Shown here: positions 46,895 through 55,776 of the stretch, piece after piece
Layout: the number at the start of each line of letters is the position of its first letter
Position numbering within the stretch: position 1 is the first letter of the stretch
Origin: Arthrobacter pascens
GTDB lineage: Bacteria > Actinomycetota > Actinomycetes > Actinomycetales > Micrococcaceae
Assembly (NCBI RefSeq): GCF_030816475.1
Contig: NZ_JAUSXF010000001.1
Coordinates: forward strand, 1,302,001 to 1,366,000
Direction of reading: 5' to 3'
DNA: 64,000 nucleotides
Notes under the pieces: model-generated
Databases searched by the model: none
The model's input: the letters and a program-made list of their open reading frames with translations, nothing else
Told to the model about the DNA's origin: nothing
Position numbers and translations under genes: made by a program

Positions 46895-48553
46895 TTACGA
46901 GCCTGGTGAGCCGAATAAAATGAAGCCCTTCCAACCGCGGCCCACTACAGTCGGAGTCGCCCACACGAGGTTGTCTCCCATCGCATAGTAGCGAAGGTCG
47001 CCCTCCGGCGTCCGCCCCATGATTCCGGTCGTGTTCGCACCGGAAAAACCCGTCGTGGGCAGGAATCCCGTCATGTCATTCCATCCGCTCCCGATGATTT
47101 TCCAGGGTTCATTAATCAACGTGCCATCACCGTTGGATCGATAGAGACTCAGGGCGCCGCTGGGGGTCTGAGCGACGATATCCGTCCGAGCGTCCTTATC
47201 GAGGTCACTCATCGCAATATCGAGGCCGGTCCAGCCGATCCCGATTTGTGTTCCTTCCGAGATGGAGCTGCCGCCCAAGTTCAGGAAACGAAAAAGCCTG
47301 CCTTGGTCGTCGTAGCCAAGAAGAGCCGGAAAGCGGTCGGAGTTGGCCCAGGACCCGACGGTCAGGGTCCAGTCTTTCCACTCGGAGCCCAGGCTTATTG
47401 GGCTGCTAAAGCCGCCGCCTTTGGCTCCGGCATACATGCTCAGACGACCATCCGACCAATGGGCCACAAGGTCCTGAACGCCGTCAACGTTCCAATCTGT
47501 CACGAAGCCAGCGCGAAGACCTGCCCAGCCGGTTCCGATCTGCTCCCCGTTGACCAGGCTCCCCGACCCCGTCGATCTGTAACGTAGGAGTTCGAAGTTC
47601 GGGTTTACGGCGATGATATCCGCCGGACTGAGTTCCGCGGAGGGTTCTGATGGGAGCGCGGCACCACTGATCAGTGCGGTGCTGTGCCACGCGTTTCCGA
47701 CGCGACTAACTGAACCCCAGGCCCCCTTGTTGACGGGGTAGTAGAGGACTTCTCCGGCTCCGGTGCGGGCTATGACACCAGTAGTTCCTGCGCCAGCAAG
47801 CCCTTGGATGGAGCTGACGTGCGTCATCACGTTCCACCCGGATCCGATCACGGGGCGCGGTTCGTCGATGAAGTCACTTCTGCCGCTGGAACGGAAGAGG
47901 AGCATGGTGCCGCTGGCGTCCCGGGCAGCGATGTCCTGATTTCCATCGCCGTCAAAGTCAATCTGGCTAATTCGATAGCCGCTAAATCCTTGGCCCACCT
48001 GCCGACCTGAACCCAGCCTTGCCCCGCTGATGTTGGGGTAATAGGACAGTGCGCCCGCTTTGTCTTTAGCCAGGATCCCCGGGTACGGGTCAGCGTTGTT
48101 CCACCTGCCGACCGTTATTGATATCTCCTGCCATCCGGTCCCCACTTCGACCGGGAGACCGAAACCGGCATTGTCAGTCCCCGGATGGACCTTGAGGCGG
48201 CCATCGCTCCATTGCGACAGGATGTCCTGCAAACCGTCGGCGTTCCAGTCCACCACGTAAAGGGACTTGGCATTGGTCCAACCCGATCCGAGGGTCTCCG
48301 GAAAGCCCAGATGCCCTGCACCATCCGCATGGAAGACATTAAGTTGCCCGGCGGAATCAACGGTCACAACATCAGCGGCGGACTTGATAGGGGGATCAGA
48401 GGCTTCAGTAATGATGGTGGCGGGAATTGAGCCGAGGGACGGATTGGACACTGCTGGCGTCAAGGGAACGATAAGAATGCCCATCGCGACGGCGGCAACG
48501 CTGTGGTGCCAGATATCTGGAAGCGTACGGGGGATTCGGCTCTTCAGATTCAT
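46895..48553 (-). CDS. Secreted FG-GAP/VCBS repeat protein
   Basis: 552 residues: a signal-peptide-like N-terminus (RIPRTLPDIWHHSVAAVAMG, hydrophobic to about 40), then FG-GAP-type blades throughout (DWNADGLQDILSQWSDGRL, DFDGDGNQDIAARD, DWNVDGVQDLVAHWSDGRL). It is paralogous to the repeat half of the GH25 protein (both have GSGWTN...DWxxDGxxDIxSQW blocks) but has no lysozyme domain. I chose ATG 48553 because GGCGGA lies close upstream; ATG 48571 is the alternative. Role unknown, probably surface or carbohydrate binding. Confidence 0.78.
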   Translation of the reverse strand: MNLKSRIPRTLPDIWHHSVAAVAMGILIVPLTPAVSNPSLGSIPATIITEASDPPIKSAADVVTVDSAGQLNVFHADGAGHLGFPETLGSGWTNAKSLYVVDWNADGLQDILSQWSDGRLKVHPGTDNAGFGLPVEVGTGWQEISITVGRWNNADPYPGILAKDKAGALSYYPNISGARLGSGRQVGQGFSGYRISQIDFDGDGNQDIAARDASGTMLLFRSSGRSDFIDEPRPVIGSGWNVMTHVSSIQGLAGAGTTGVIARTGAGEVLYYPVNKGAWGSVSRVGNAWHSTALISGAALPSEPSAELSPADIIAVNPNFELLRYRSTGSGSLVNGEQIGTGWAGLRAGFVTDWNVDGVQDLVAHWSDGRLSMYAGAKGGGFSSPISLGSEWKDWTLTVGSWANSDRFPALLGYDDQGRLFRFLNLGGSSISEGTQIGIGWTGLDIAMSDLDKDARTDIVAQTPSGALSLYRSNGDGTLINEPWKIIGSGWNDMTGFLPTTGFSGANTTGIMGRTPEGDLRYYAMGDNLVWATPTVVGRGWKGFILFGSPGS

Positions 48554-48900
48554 GATTTCCGCCTGCTTCATTGCGGCCACGCACCCCACAGCACGTGGCG
48601 ATGTCTGCGGCGGCGAAATCCACTCACACTCTTCCCCAGCCAAGAGTTTCAGAGCCGCTCGCGCTAGATCTTCACGATAGCACCGGGCCGCAGCTGTAAC
48701 CATTGATCCCCGTGCCTGACTCACGTGCACCTCTCAAATGTTGACGACTCAGCAGGAGCCGGCCCATAGGCCCGAATACGCCGCCTTTTTCAGAGTTTGT
48801 CCACAGCCCGCTCATATGACTTGGCAGCGTGTGGTAGCTCCTCTAGCTTTAAGCCAGTTGCACTGCCTCGGTCGGGGGCGGCAGTTGTATTGGGGAACTC
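48554..48900. other. Divergent intergenic region before cpaF
   Basis: 347 bp between the FG-GAP gene (minus) and cpaF (plus). It should hold both promoters. The FG-GAP frame stays open back to 48730, but its translation there has no signal-peptide character. GGGGA sits 5 nt before the cpaF ATG. No repeat or structure stands out. Confidence 0.5.
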
Positions 48901-50124
48901 ATGGACGCTGTGCGAATCGTGGAGGACGAAGTCCGCGAGCTGATCCGTCGTCGGGGTCTGGACCCGTTGCGGCAGGCGAGTGAGGTGCGCCGTTTGGTTG
49001 AGGCAGCCGTCACTGATTATGACGAGCGGGCGCTGATGGGGCCGCTGCCGCCAATTGGTCCTTTGGAGGCGGCCCGGAGGTTTGTTTTTGACGCAGTTGC
49101 GGGCTTTGGCGTCCTCCAGCCGCTGTTGGACGATCCTTCCATCGAGGAAGTCTGGCTGAACTCACCCGACGAAATTTACGTGGCCCGGAACGGGGAATCC
49201 GAGCTGACCTCCCTAAGCCTCACGGATCAACAGGTACGCGATCTGGTGGAACGCATGCTGAAGAGCTCCGGCCGCCGCCTCGATATGTCATCGCCGTTTG
49301 TGGATGCGGCGTTGCCCGATGGCTCGCGGCTGCACGTGGTCATCCCGGACATAACCCGCCGTCACTGGGCCGTCAATATCCGCAAATTCGTCGTCAAGGC
49401 GAGCCGGCTGGAACACCTGGTGGAGCTGGGCACGCTGACGCCACAGTCCGCCCGGTTCCTTGGGGCAGCTGTAGCAAGCGGGCTGAATATCCTGGTCTCA
49501 GGGGCTACCCAGGCGGGCAAGACTACAATGCTCAACTGCCTCGCAGCCAGCATCGGCAGCCGCGAACGGGTTATCACCGTCGAGGAGATCTTTGAACTCC
49601 AGTTTCCATTGCGCGATGTGGTCGGTTTGCAATGCCGCCAGCCCAACCTTGAGGGAGAAGGCGAGATACCGCTTCGCAGACTGGTCAAAGAAGCGTTACG
49701 GATGCGGCCAGACCGGCTCGTGGTGGGCGAGGTCAGGGAAGCCGAGAGCCTTGACATGCTGATCGCCTTGAACTCTGGCCTCCCCGGGATGTGCACCGTC
49801 CACGCGAACTCGGCGCACGACGCCGTGACCAAGATCTGCACGCTTCCACTGCTCGCGGGGGAAAATATCTCAAGTGCCTTTGTGGTGCCAACCGTGGCCT
49901 CCTGCATCGACCTGGTGGTGCACTGCAACCGACAGGCCAACGGCCGCCGGCAGGTGACTGAGATCCTGTCCCTGGGCCGGCGGGTGGAGAACGGCATCAT
50001 TGAATCATCGATGGTGTTCGCCATGGCGGAAGGGCAGCTGCAGCCCCGGGCGAGCTCGATGCCCTCAGCGGAGAAGTTCGCACGCGCAGGTTTCGACGTC
50101 GCGGCGCTGCTGGAGCCGCGCTAA
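48901..50124 (+). CDS. cpaF: Tad pilus assembly ATPase CpaF/TadA
   Basis: 407 residues of the type II/IV secretion ATPase family. Walker A is SGATQAGKTTMLN (about 199-211), followed by an Asp box VITVEEIFELQF, Walker B RMRPDRLVVGEVREAE and a His box CTVHANSAHDA. It powers assembly of Tad/Flp pili. GGGGA precedes ATG 48901. Its stop shares one base with the tadB start (TAATG), so cpaF-tadB-tadC form a tightly coupled operon. Confidence 0.94.
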   Translation: MDAVRIVEDEVRELIRRRGLDPLRQASEVRRLVEAAVTDYDERALMGPLPPIGPLEAARRFVFDAVAGFGVLQPLLDDPSIEEVWLNSPDEIYVARNGESELTSLSLTDQQVRDLVERMLKSSGRRLDMSSPFVDAALPDGSRLHVVIPDITRRHWAVNIRKFVVKASRLEHLVELGTLTPQSARFLGAAVASGLNILVSGATQAGKTTMLNCLAASIGSRERVITVEEIFELQFPLRDVVGLQCRQPNLEGEGEIPLRRLVKEALRMRPDRLVVGEVREAESLDMLIALNSGLPGMCTVHANSAHDAVTKICTLPLLAGENISSAFVVPTVASCIDLVVHCNRQANGRRQVTEILSLGRRVENGIIESSMVFAMAEGQLQPRASSMPSAEKFARAGFDVAALLEPR

Positions 50125-50978
50125 TGTCGGCTTTGGCCGGGGTACTCGCCGGAACCGGATTGTTTCTCATCTGGTGGTCCTGCTGGGAGCACCCCGAGCC
50201 CGTGAAAAGGCCTCCGAAGGTCAACCGGCTGGGAGACCTGCTCGCCTCGGCGGGAATAGAAAGAGTGACCGGAAGCGGCCTGATAGCCACCTGCCTCGGA
50301 CTGGGCATCTTTGTGGCACTCGTCTTCTTTACAATCAGCCGGTCCTGGCCGATCTCTGCATGCTTCGGTCTCTTCGCTGCCTGGCTTCCCTTGAGTGCCG
50401 TGCGGTGGAGGGCCAAGAAAAGGACCGCAGTACTTCGCCAGCTGTGGCCTGACGTTGTTGATCACCTTCGGTCTGCTATCCGGGCAGGATTGTCCTTGCC
50501 CGAAGCCCTCATCCAACTGGGTGAGAAGGGTCCAGAGGAGCTTAGGCATGTATTCCGTGACTTCGGTGCTGACTATCGGGCCGGAGGACAGTTTGACGCG
50601 TCCCTGAACCAGCTCAAGGACAGGCTGGCGGATCCGGTGGCGGACAGGATCGTCGAAGCACTGCGGCTGACTCGTGAAGTGGGCGGCTCGGACCTTGGCA
50701 AACTGCTCGGAACCCTTGCTGAGTTTCTTCGTGAAAATGCCAGGACCCGAAGCGAACTTGAGGCCCGGCAGTCGTGGACAGTCAACGCAGCCAAGCTTGC
50801 TGTAGCTGCTCCTTGGATCGTCATGCTCCTTCTTGCAAGCCGGCCCGAGGCGGTCCAGGCATACAACACGCCTGTGGGCGCAGGCGTGCTGCTGGGCGGA
50901 CTGGTGGTGTCACTCATCTGCTACTCCATCATGCTGCGGATCGGCGCTCTTCCCCAGGACGAGAGAGTGCTCCGATGA
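50124..50978 (+). CDS. tadB: Tad pilus inner-membrane platform protein TadB
   Basis: 284 residues with a T2SF domain (RQLWPDVVDHLRSAIRAGLS and FRDFGADYRAGG) and membrane helices at about 3-20, 55-90, 225-245 and 255-275. With TadC it forms the inner-membrane platform on which CpaF acts. It starts at ATG 50124 and its stop overlaps the tadC start (ATGA). It appears intact, unlike tadC. Confidence 0.92.
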   Translation: MSALAGVLAGTGLFLIWWSCWEHPEPVKRPPKVNRLGDLLASAGIERVTGSGLIATCLGLGIFVALVFFTISRSWPISACFGLFAAWLPLSAVRWRAKKRTAVLRQLWPDVVDHLRSAIRAGLSLPEALIQLGEKGPEELRHVFRDFGADYRAGGQFDASLNQLKDRLADPVADRIVEALRLTREVGGSDLGKLLGTLAEFLRENARTRSELEARQSWTVNAAKLAVAAPWIVMLLLASRPEAVQAYNTPVGAGVLLGGLVVSLICYSIMLRIGALPQDERVLR

Positions 50979-51859
50979 CAGGAACTTCTGCTGCCATCGT
51001 TTGCGGCATAGTTCTGGGAGCAGGTCTCTGGTTGCTGCTGTTCAGGATTCCCTTTATGCGCCCCACCACTTTCACGGAGCGCATTGAACCGCAGCTGAAG
51101 TCCCAAAACTTGGAGTCCAGGCTCCTGCAGTCCGGAGAACAGAACGTCACCCCGTTTGGCCCGCTGGAACGGATTGCGCGCCCTTTGCTCCGCGACGGCA
51201 GGACAGCGCTGGGCAGGCTCAACCTAGGTTCCAAGGCGCTCTCCCGCAGGCTTGCGCAAGCGGGCATCGCCAAGTCGCCGATTGATTTCCGGGCCGAACA
51301 GCTCCTGTGGGCTGCTGCAGGATTTGCTGTCTCACTGGCGGCTGTCGTGACGGGTGCTGTGGCCGGGAGATTCAGTCCGTTCATGGCTGTGGTGGGGGTC
51401 CTGGGAACTGCCCTGGCAGGCTTCATGTTCCGTGATTACTGGCTTGGGGTCCAGATCCGCAGGCGGGAATCCCGGATGATGGCCGAGTTCCCCAGCCTTG
51501 CCGAACTCATGGCGCTGGCAGTCGGGGCTGGCGAAAGCGCGACGGGCGCCTTGGACCGGGTCTGTCGCAGTGCGCATGGGGAACTGTCCAAAGAGTTTTC
51601 CAAGATCCTCACCGAAACCAGGGCCGGAATACCGCTGGTGGAAGCGCTCCAGGAATTTTCCGCCCGGACAAATCTGGGCCCGCTAGTTCGGTTTGTTGAC
51701 GGCATCATCGTGGCAGTGGAACGGGGCACGCCCCTGGCCGAGGTACTGAGGGCCCAGGCACAGGACGTCCGGGACACCGCCAAGCGGGATCTCATGGAAT
51801 CAGCAGGCAAGAAGGAAATTGGCATGATGGTGCCGGTGGTGAATTGTTACCTGTTCTAA
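50975..51859 (+). pseudogene. tadC: tadC 5' part, interrupted by the integrated element
   Basis: 294 codons plus stop. The first 287 are normal TadC: two N-terminal helices, a T2SF domain (MAEFPSLAELMALAVGAGE, RAQAQDVRDTAKRDLMES) and KKEIGMMVP. Codons 288-294 (VVNCYLF, then stop) come from element DNA. The genuine last helix is found in frame at 60821-60898; joining the two gives a 312-codon tadC. The truncated protein lacks its final membrane helix, so the platform is probably not functional while the element is in place. Partial function cannot be excluded. Confidence 0.9.
51828..51835 (+). other. attL core (left junction)
   Basis: TGGTGCCG is shared with 60813-60820. Reading on, the two junctions agree at 12 of 13 bases (TGGTGCCG, then G or C, then TGGT), so the crossover may lie in the 8-bp core or the adjacent TGGT. 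Short shared cores are normal for serine integrases. Confidence 0.8.
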
Positions 51860-51927
51860 ATTTTGGGCGCTTGACTGTCGGTCACGGTCGCTAAGCTGAC
51901 TTGAACCACCAACGAGAATAGGACCCG

Positions 51928-52581
51928 ATGACCGCGACCATTTGCGCCTGGTGCAAGGCACACTCCAACATGACCTTGACGTCACCTCCAACGGAAGGGA
52001 GTGCCGGAGGGAATCTCAAGTGGGCAATGGCTGCTTTTTCCTGCAATCAGTGCCACAAAATGAGCGTAGGGACCACTCTCATAACCGCAAATACCGGTGT
52101 CCCTACCAACTCCACAACGCGCTGGTGGGATGACAAAAGCATCCACTGGACGCCGGAGTCAGTCGGGGGCCGCGATTTCCCCGACGTGCCGCCGCACATT
52201 GCGGCCGCCGCCGATGAGGCGTTCCGTGACCGGAGTATTGGCACACTGCGGTCTGCGATCCTCATGGCGCGTTCCGTTATTGAGGCAACATGCAAGGACA
52301 AGGGCGTCATCAAGGGCCAGCTTGCCGCCAAGATCGACGAGATGAGCAAGCAGGGCCTAATTCGGTCATTCACCCAGGACGCGGCCCACGAGCTTAGGTT
52401 CCTCGGGAACGATATGGCCCACGGAGACTTTGTTGACCCAGTGGACGCTGATGACGCGGACGCTGTGCTGGACGTCATGGCGGAGATCCTCAACGAGGTT
52501 TACCAGGGGCCAGCCAGGGCGGGCCGTATGAAAGCCAAACGTGAGGCAAACAAGCAGGAGACCGGGGCAGGGACGCCTTGA
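51928..52581 (+). CDS. DUF4145 domain protein with zinc-ribbon N-terminus
   Basis: 217 residues. The N-terminus holds two CxxC pairs (C6/C9 and C39/C42), likely a zinc ribbon. The C-terminal half is a helical DUF4145 domain (LRSAILMARSVIEATC, then FLGNDMAHGDF with the typical H-G). DUF4145 domains occur in restriction and other defence-related proteins; the biochemical role is unknown. AGGA lies about 6 nt before ATG 51928. The stop overlaps the next start (TTGA), so the two are translated together. It is the first gene inside attL and in line with cpaF-tadB-tadC transcription. Confidence 0.85.
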   Translation: MTATICAWCKAHSNMTLTSPPTEGSAGGNLKWAMAAFSCNQCHKMSVGTTLITANTGVPTNSTTRWWDDKSIHWTPESVGGRDFPDVPPHIAAAADEAFRDRSIGTLRSAILMARSVIEATCKDKGVIKGQLAAKIDEMSKQGLIRSFTQDAAHELRFLGNDMAHGDFVDPVDADDADAVLDVMAEILNEVYQGPARAGRMKAKREANKQETGAGTP

Positions 52582-53483
52582 AAATCTTCATCAGCTGGTC
52601 CGGCGAGGAAAGCCAGCAGGTTGCACGCGCGCTGAAAGCGTTCTTGAAAAAGTTACTCCAGGCTACTGAGCCCTGGATGAGCGAAGTGGACATACAGCCT
52701 GGAACTCGATGGTCCGAACGCATCGCGTCTGAACTCCAACTGTCGCAGTTCGGAATCATCTGTGTCACGCCTGAAAACCGTTCCTCAGAATGGATTAATT
52801 TTGAGGCTGGCGCCCTCTCCATAGCCATGGGCGACTTGGACCGGAAAGTGGTCCCGCTGCTGATTGGTTTTGAGGAACGCGGGGACCTGCACCGGGGACC
52901 GCTGGGGCTTTTCAACGCTGTCCGATTCATGGAGGACGACGTATGGAAACTCGTTCTCACCCTCAACGGCGAACTGGAGGTCGGTCTCGACGGAAACGAC
53001 CTCCGGGAACTGTTCGACGTATTTTGGCCGAAACTGGAGGTCGAGGTTGCCAAGCTCCAAGAGCTCGCCGGAACTCCAAAGCTACCCAAGAAAAGCCAGT
53101 CTGAGCTTACTCAGGAGATATTGGATACAGTTCTTGAGATCCAGCGTCAGCTGCAACTGCAATCCAAAGGTGACGAAAGCATCCCTCTGGCCGCGCTCCT
53201 TGCGGCCGCCGGGCCTACTTGGCCAACAGCAAGCCCCACACAGCGAGTGTCGGACAGGTATGTGGTGTCTGAGCGGCGACCGGACAAAGCGTTGACCACT
53301 CGGGAGAGGGAAATTGCGAGACTGGCACAATCTGGGATGAGTATCCGCGAGATAGCACAGCTACTGACGTTATCGAGCCGAACCGTTGAGGGTCACCTGT
53401 ACCAGATTTTCGCCAAACTTGGCATTACATCATTCAGTGACTTACCCACCGACCGTGAATCTGGATCCGACAAGGACGCGTGA
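52578..53483 (+). CDS. TIR-domain protein fused to a LuxR-type DNA-binding domain
   Basis: 301 residues. Residues about 1-150 form a TIR-like domain: the opening strand MKIFISWSGEE, VDIQPGTRWSERI, ICVTPENRSSEWINFEAGAL. The WxxxE pattern places Glu76 as the candidate NADase glutamate. A linker follows (about 165-235), then a GerE/LuxR helix-turn-helix at about 239-287 (LTTREREIARLAQSGMSIRE, SSRTVEGHLYQIFAKLGI). Bacterial TIR proteins often act in anti-phage defence by NAD depletion or signalling; a LuxR tail would add DNA binding or self-regulation. The start is TTG 52578, coupled to the DUF4145 gene. A pure regulator role is the alternative. Confidence 0.85.
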   Translation: MKIFISWSGEESQQVARALKAFLKKLLQATEPWMSEVDIQPGTRWSERIASELQLSQFGIICVTPENRSSEWINFEAGALSIAMGDLDRKVVPLLIGFEERGDLHRGPLGLFNAVRFMEDDVWKLVLTLNGELEVGLDGNDLRELFDVFWPKLEVEVAKLQELAGTPKLPKKSQSELTQEILDTVLEIQRQLQLQSKGDESIPLAALLAAAGPTWPTASPTQRVSDRYVVSERRPDKALTTREREIARLAQSGMSIREIAQLLTLSSRTVEGHLYQIFAKLGITSFSDLPTDRESGSDKDA

Positions 53484-53494
53484 TTCCTCCGGGT

Positions 53495-53785
53495 TCATAT
53501 TGTGCGTTTTGAGGACGGCCGCACACGCGGCGTCGCTGCAAACCGTTGGCGCAGTTCGTCCAGACTGTTGCTGCCCTTAGTAGGGGTTGCGGTGGCCATG
53601 ACGCGGCCCAGGTCCTTGAGCGTGGAGAGGTAGGCCGCGGATAGGCGAGTAGAGGGGTCCGCTCCGGCGGCGTCCATCTGTCCGGCCAGGGTGCGTACCA
53701 GTTCCACGAGGGCCGTGTGGCGGCCGTTGAGGATGCTCCCGGCCGCGGTGATGGTCGCCTCGACGGCGTCCAGGTGCTTACTCAT
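53495..53785 (-). CDS. Small phage-type protein, possibly terminase small-subunit-like
   Basis: 96 residues, mostly helical (HLDAVEATITAAGSIL, ALVELVRTLAGQMDAAG, LSAAYLSTLKDLGRVM). Proteins of this size and pattern sit next to capsid genes in actinobacterial phages and are often labelled terminase small subunit; the match is from memory and weak. If right, it could direct packaging of element DNA by a helper phage. It is the last gene of the minus-strand set and converges on the TIR gene, with 11 nt between the stops. Confidence 0.5.
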   Translation of the reverse strand: MSKHLDAVEATITAAGSILNGRHTALVELVRTLAGQMDAAGADPSTRLSAAYLSTLKDLGRVMATATPTKGSNSLDELRQRFAATPRVRPSSKRTI

Positions 53786-53924
53786 TTGCTTGCTCCTTGT
53801 GGGTGAAAAAGTGCGGGGGGAGGGAAACCACTCTCACGGTGGAGTGGCCCGCCGTTTCAAACGTGGCGATCCGAACCCCCTACCCCTCACGGTGCCCCGC
53901 GGGGGCGTGTGGGGGGGGTACGGG

Positions 53925-53959
53925 AGCGCCCGCCAGCGGGTGGGGTGCTGGCGGGCGCT
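53925..53959. terminator. Strong hairpin after the capsid gene
   Basis: A perfect 13-bp stem (AGCGCCCGCCAGC and its complement) with a 9-nt loop, followed on the plus strand by TTCTTG. It lies about 120 nt beyond the capsid stop and 140 nt before the small terminase-like gene, and could separate the two transcripts. The remaining 293-bp gap (53786-54078) shows no gene. Confidence 0.55.
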
Positions 53960-54078
53960 TTCTTGTTCCCTGGTGGCGCTGGCGGGCGTTGACGCCGGGC
54001 TAGAAGATGTTCCCCGACTGGTCCCGCCATCCGTCCGCGCTCTCAACACGGTGCGGTTGACGCCGCCGTGGCGGGGGC

Positions 54079-55224
54079 TTAGACGGTGACGAACGTTCCC
54101 TTGAGGACGGCGGAGGGCCTGCGGCATTCGAGAGAGAACCTTCCCTCGGTCCGCGCCTGCACCTGGTTGCGGGTGAATGCGTCGCCGGGCGTTCCCCATT
54201 CGGTAACAATTCCGGCGTCGCGGCCGATGACGGCGGCGCCCTCGCCCAGCAGGTAGTAGGAGTTGGCGGCCAGTGAGTTGGACAGGGCAACGGGTACGCC
54301 CCACGCCTTCCGTGTTTCGGCGTTGATGGCGCTGCCGGTGTCGAACTCGCCGGAGGCGTTCCGCTTGATCGTCAGCGCCTCCCAGTCCGCCGGGTTGAGG
54401 ATGAACTGGACCGGAACCTCCCCAGCCGTTTCCAGCTTGGTGAGGGCCTTACGGAGTTCCACCAGTTTGTCCGTGTTGCCCGCGGTGGACGTGAACGTCT
54501 GAATGCCGGATGTGTTGGCCAGGCCGGTGAGGTTGTCCCCGGTGCCGTTGCCGCTGAGGACCTGGGTTTCCAGGGCGGTGAGGACGGACTGGGTAAGCTC
54601 CTGGCCCACCCAAGTCTGGAGGGCCTCCCCATCCGAGAGGACAAACTTGTCCATAAGTTCGCTGAGCGTCGCAATGACGGACAGCTTGCCGTCCTTTTTG
54701 ACCAGGGACAGGACGGACGTGGGCTTGACGGCGCCGTTGGAGACAACGGCCGCGTTCTCGGTCCTGACGGACTGGGCCAGGTAAGAGTAGGCGGCGGGCC
54801 GCTCCACGCTGGGGATGGCCTCCAGGAACGACCGGAGCGGGCGTCCCAGGGTTACCGGAGTCGTGTCAATCAGAGGCGTGCCCACCACAACGGACCCGTT
54901 GGTGACCAGGGCCTTGGCGCCCTCCGGGGTGGTGCCTTTCATGGCGTATGTCAATGTGATGGCATGGGCCTTGGAGCCAAGGTCAAGGTACTGGGTGCCG
55001 TCGCCGGATTCACCCATCGGTCCCGCTGCCTCGGCAATGGCCTGGGTGAGGGACTTCTGGCCGCCTACGCGGGCAATGCTGGCGTCATAGCCCTTGATTT
55101 CAGCGTGGAGGCCCTCAACCTGGGTAACCTCCTGGTCCGTGAGGTCCCGGCCGCCGGACTTGGCGGCGTCAATGATGGCCTGGGCGGACTTGAGGGCGGC
55201 GGCACGCTTTACGTGAATGGACAT
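54079..55224 (-). CDS. HK97-fold phage major capsid protein
   Basis: 381 residues in the gp5-type pattern: a helical N-terminal region (about 1-75, RAAALKSAQAIIDAAKSGG and AEIKGYDASIARVGG) that may act as a scaffold domain, then the capsid fold with PVTLGRPLRSFLEAI, LSELMDKFVLSDGEALQTWV, FILNPADWEALTIKR, PVALSNSLAANSYYLLG and the C-terminal TEGRFSLECRRPSAVLKGTFV. It should form the shell of a small capsid. No protease or portal gene is next to it, so it must rely on helper proteins or self-assemble. It has its own 269-bp upstream gap and so may be separately expressed. Confidence 0.9.
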   Translation of the reverse strand: MSIHVKRAAALKSAQAIIDAAKSGGRDLTDQEVTQVEGLHAEIKGYDASIARVGGQKSLTQAIAEAAGPMGESGDGTQYLDLGSKAHAITLTYAMKGTTPEGAKALVTNGSVVVGTPLIDTTPVTLGRPLRSFLEAIPSVERPAAYSYLAQSVRTENAAVVSNGAVKPTSVLSLVKKDGKLSVIATLSELMDKFVLSDGEALQTWVGQELTQSVLTALETQVLSGNGTGDNLTGLANTSGIQTFTSTAGNTDKLVELRKALTKLETAGEVPVQFILNPADWEALTIKRNASGEFDTGSAINAETRKAWGVPVALSNSLAANSYYLLGEGAAVIGRDAGIVTEWGTPGDAFTRNQVQARTEGRFSLECRRPSAVLKGTFVTV

Positions 55225-55453
55225 TGTTTGCTCGTTTCGATGAGTGCTGAGGCGCCGCGGTCCACGCGGGACGGGCTGGCGCCGATGAGGGGTGACGCGG
55301 TGGTGAGCGGGCGGGCTGGTTACCGCTGGCGTCTGCCTGGTGCGTCATGAAACGAGACGGGTTCCGGGAGCTACTTACTCGCTGGTTACCGGGTTGCCCC
55401 GGCCTCCACAGCTTTAGCGTGCTCCGCTATGTGGCCTCAGTAGAGAGGATAGC

Positions 55454-55487
55454 CCGCGGGCCGGACAATTAACAGCCAGGCCCGCGG
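55454..55487 (-). terminator. Hairpin between small gene and capsid gene
   Basis: CCGCGGGCC (55454-55462) pairs with GGCCCGCGG (55479-55487) across a 16-nt loop, just past the stop of the 55494-55775 gene on the minus strand. There is no U-tract; it may end or slow transcription before the capsid gene. Confidence 0.4.
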
Positions 55488-55493
55488 CGCGTC

Positions 55494-55775
55494 CTAGGGT
55501 TGCGTTTCCAGTTGATAGAGGCGCTCCAGGACGACGTCCACCCGGGGCGTCAGGACGCTGACCAGGACCACACGTCCGCCCGCGTAGTGCGGGGCCTCCA
55601 GCCCGCGCTCCATGAGGAGGTCCTGTTCATCACAGGCCAGCGCGTGGAACACGTCCTCTGTGGTGCGGCTCCACTCCGGCGCCTCCCGCCGCTTGGTGAT
55701 TTCGATCCGGGAGACTTCGGCTCCGGTGGAGACGGCGAGACGGTGACCGGCAGGCGTGAATCGCTTAGCGCCCAT
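55494..55775 (-). CDS. Hypothetical element protein, 93 residues
   Basis: The sequence begins MGAKRFTPAGHRLAVST and continues with EVSRIEITKRREAPEW, FHALACDEQDLLMERGL and a C-terminal VVLVSVLTPRVDVVLERLYQ. No known domain is recognised. I chose ATG 55775 because the upstream gene stops one base before it (TGA-G-ATG), giving coupled translation; the frame runs on to 55817. It is the last of three coupled small genes before the capsid gene. Confidence 0.65.
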   Translation of the reverse strand: MGAKRFTPAGHRLAVSTGAEVSRIEITKRREAPEWSRTTEDVFHALACDEQDLLMERGLEAPHYAGGRVVLVSVLTPRVDVVLERLYQLETQP

Positions 55776-55776
55776 C

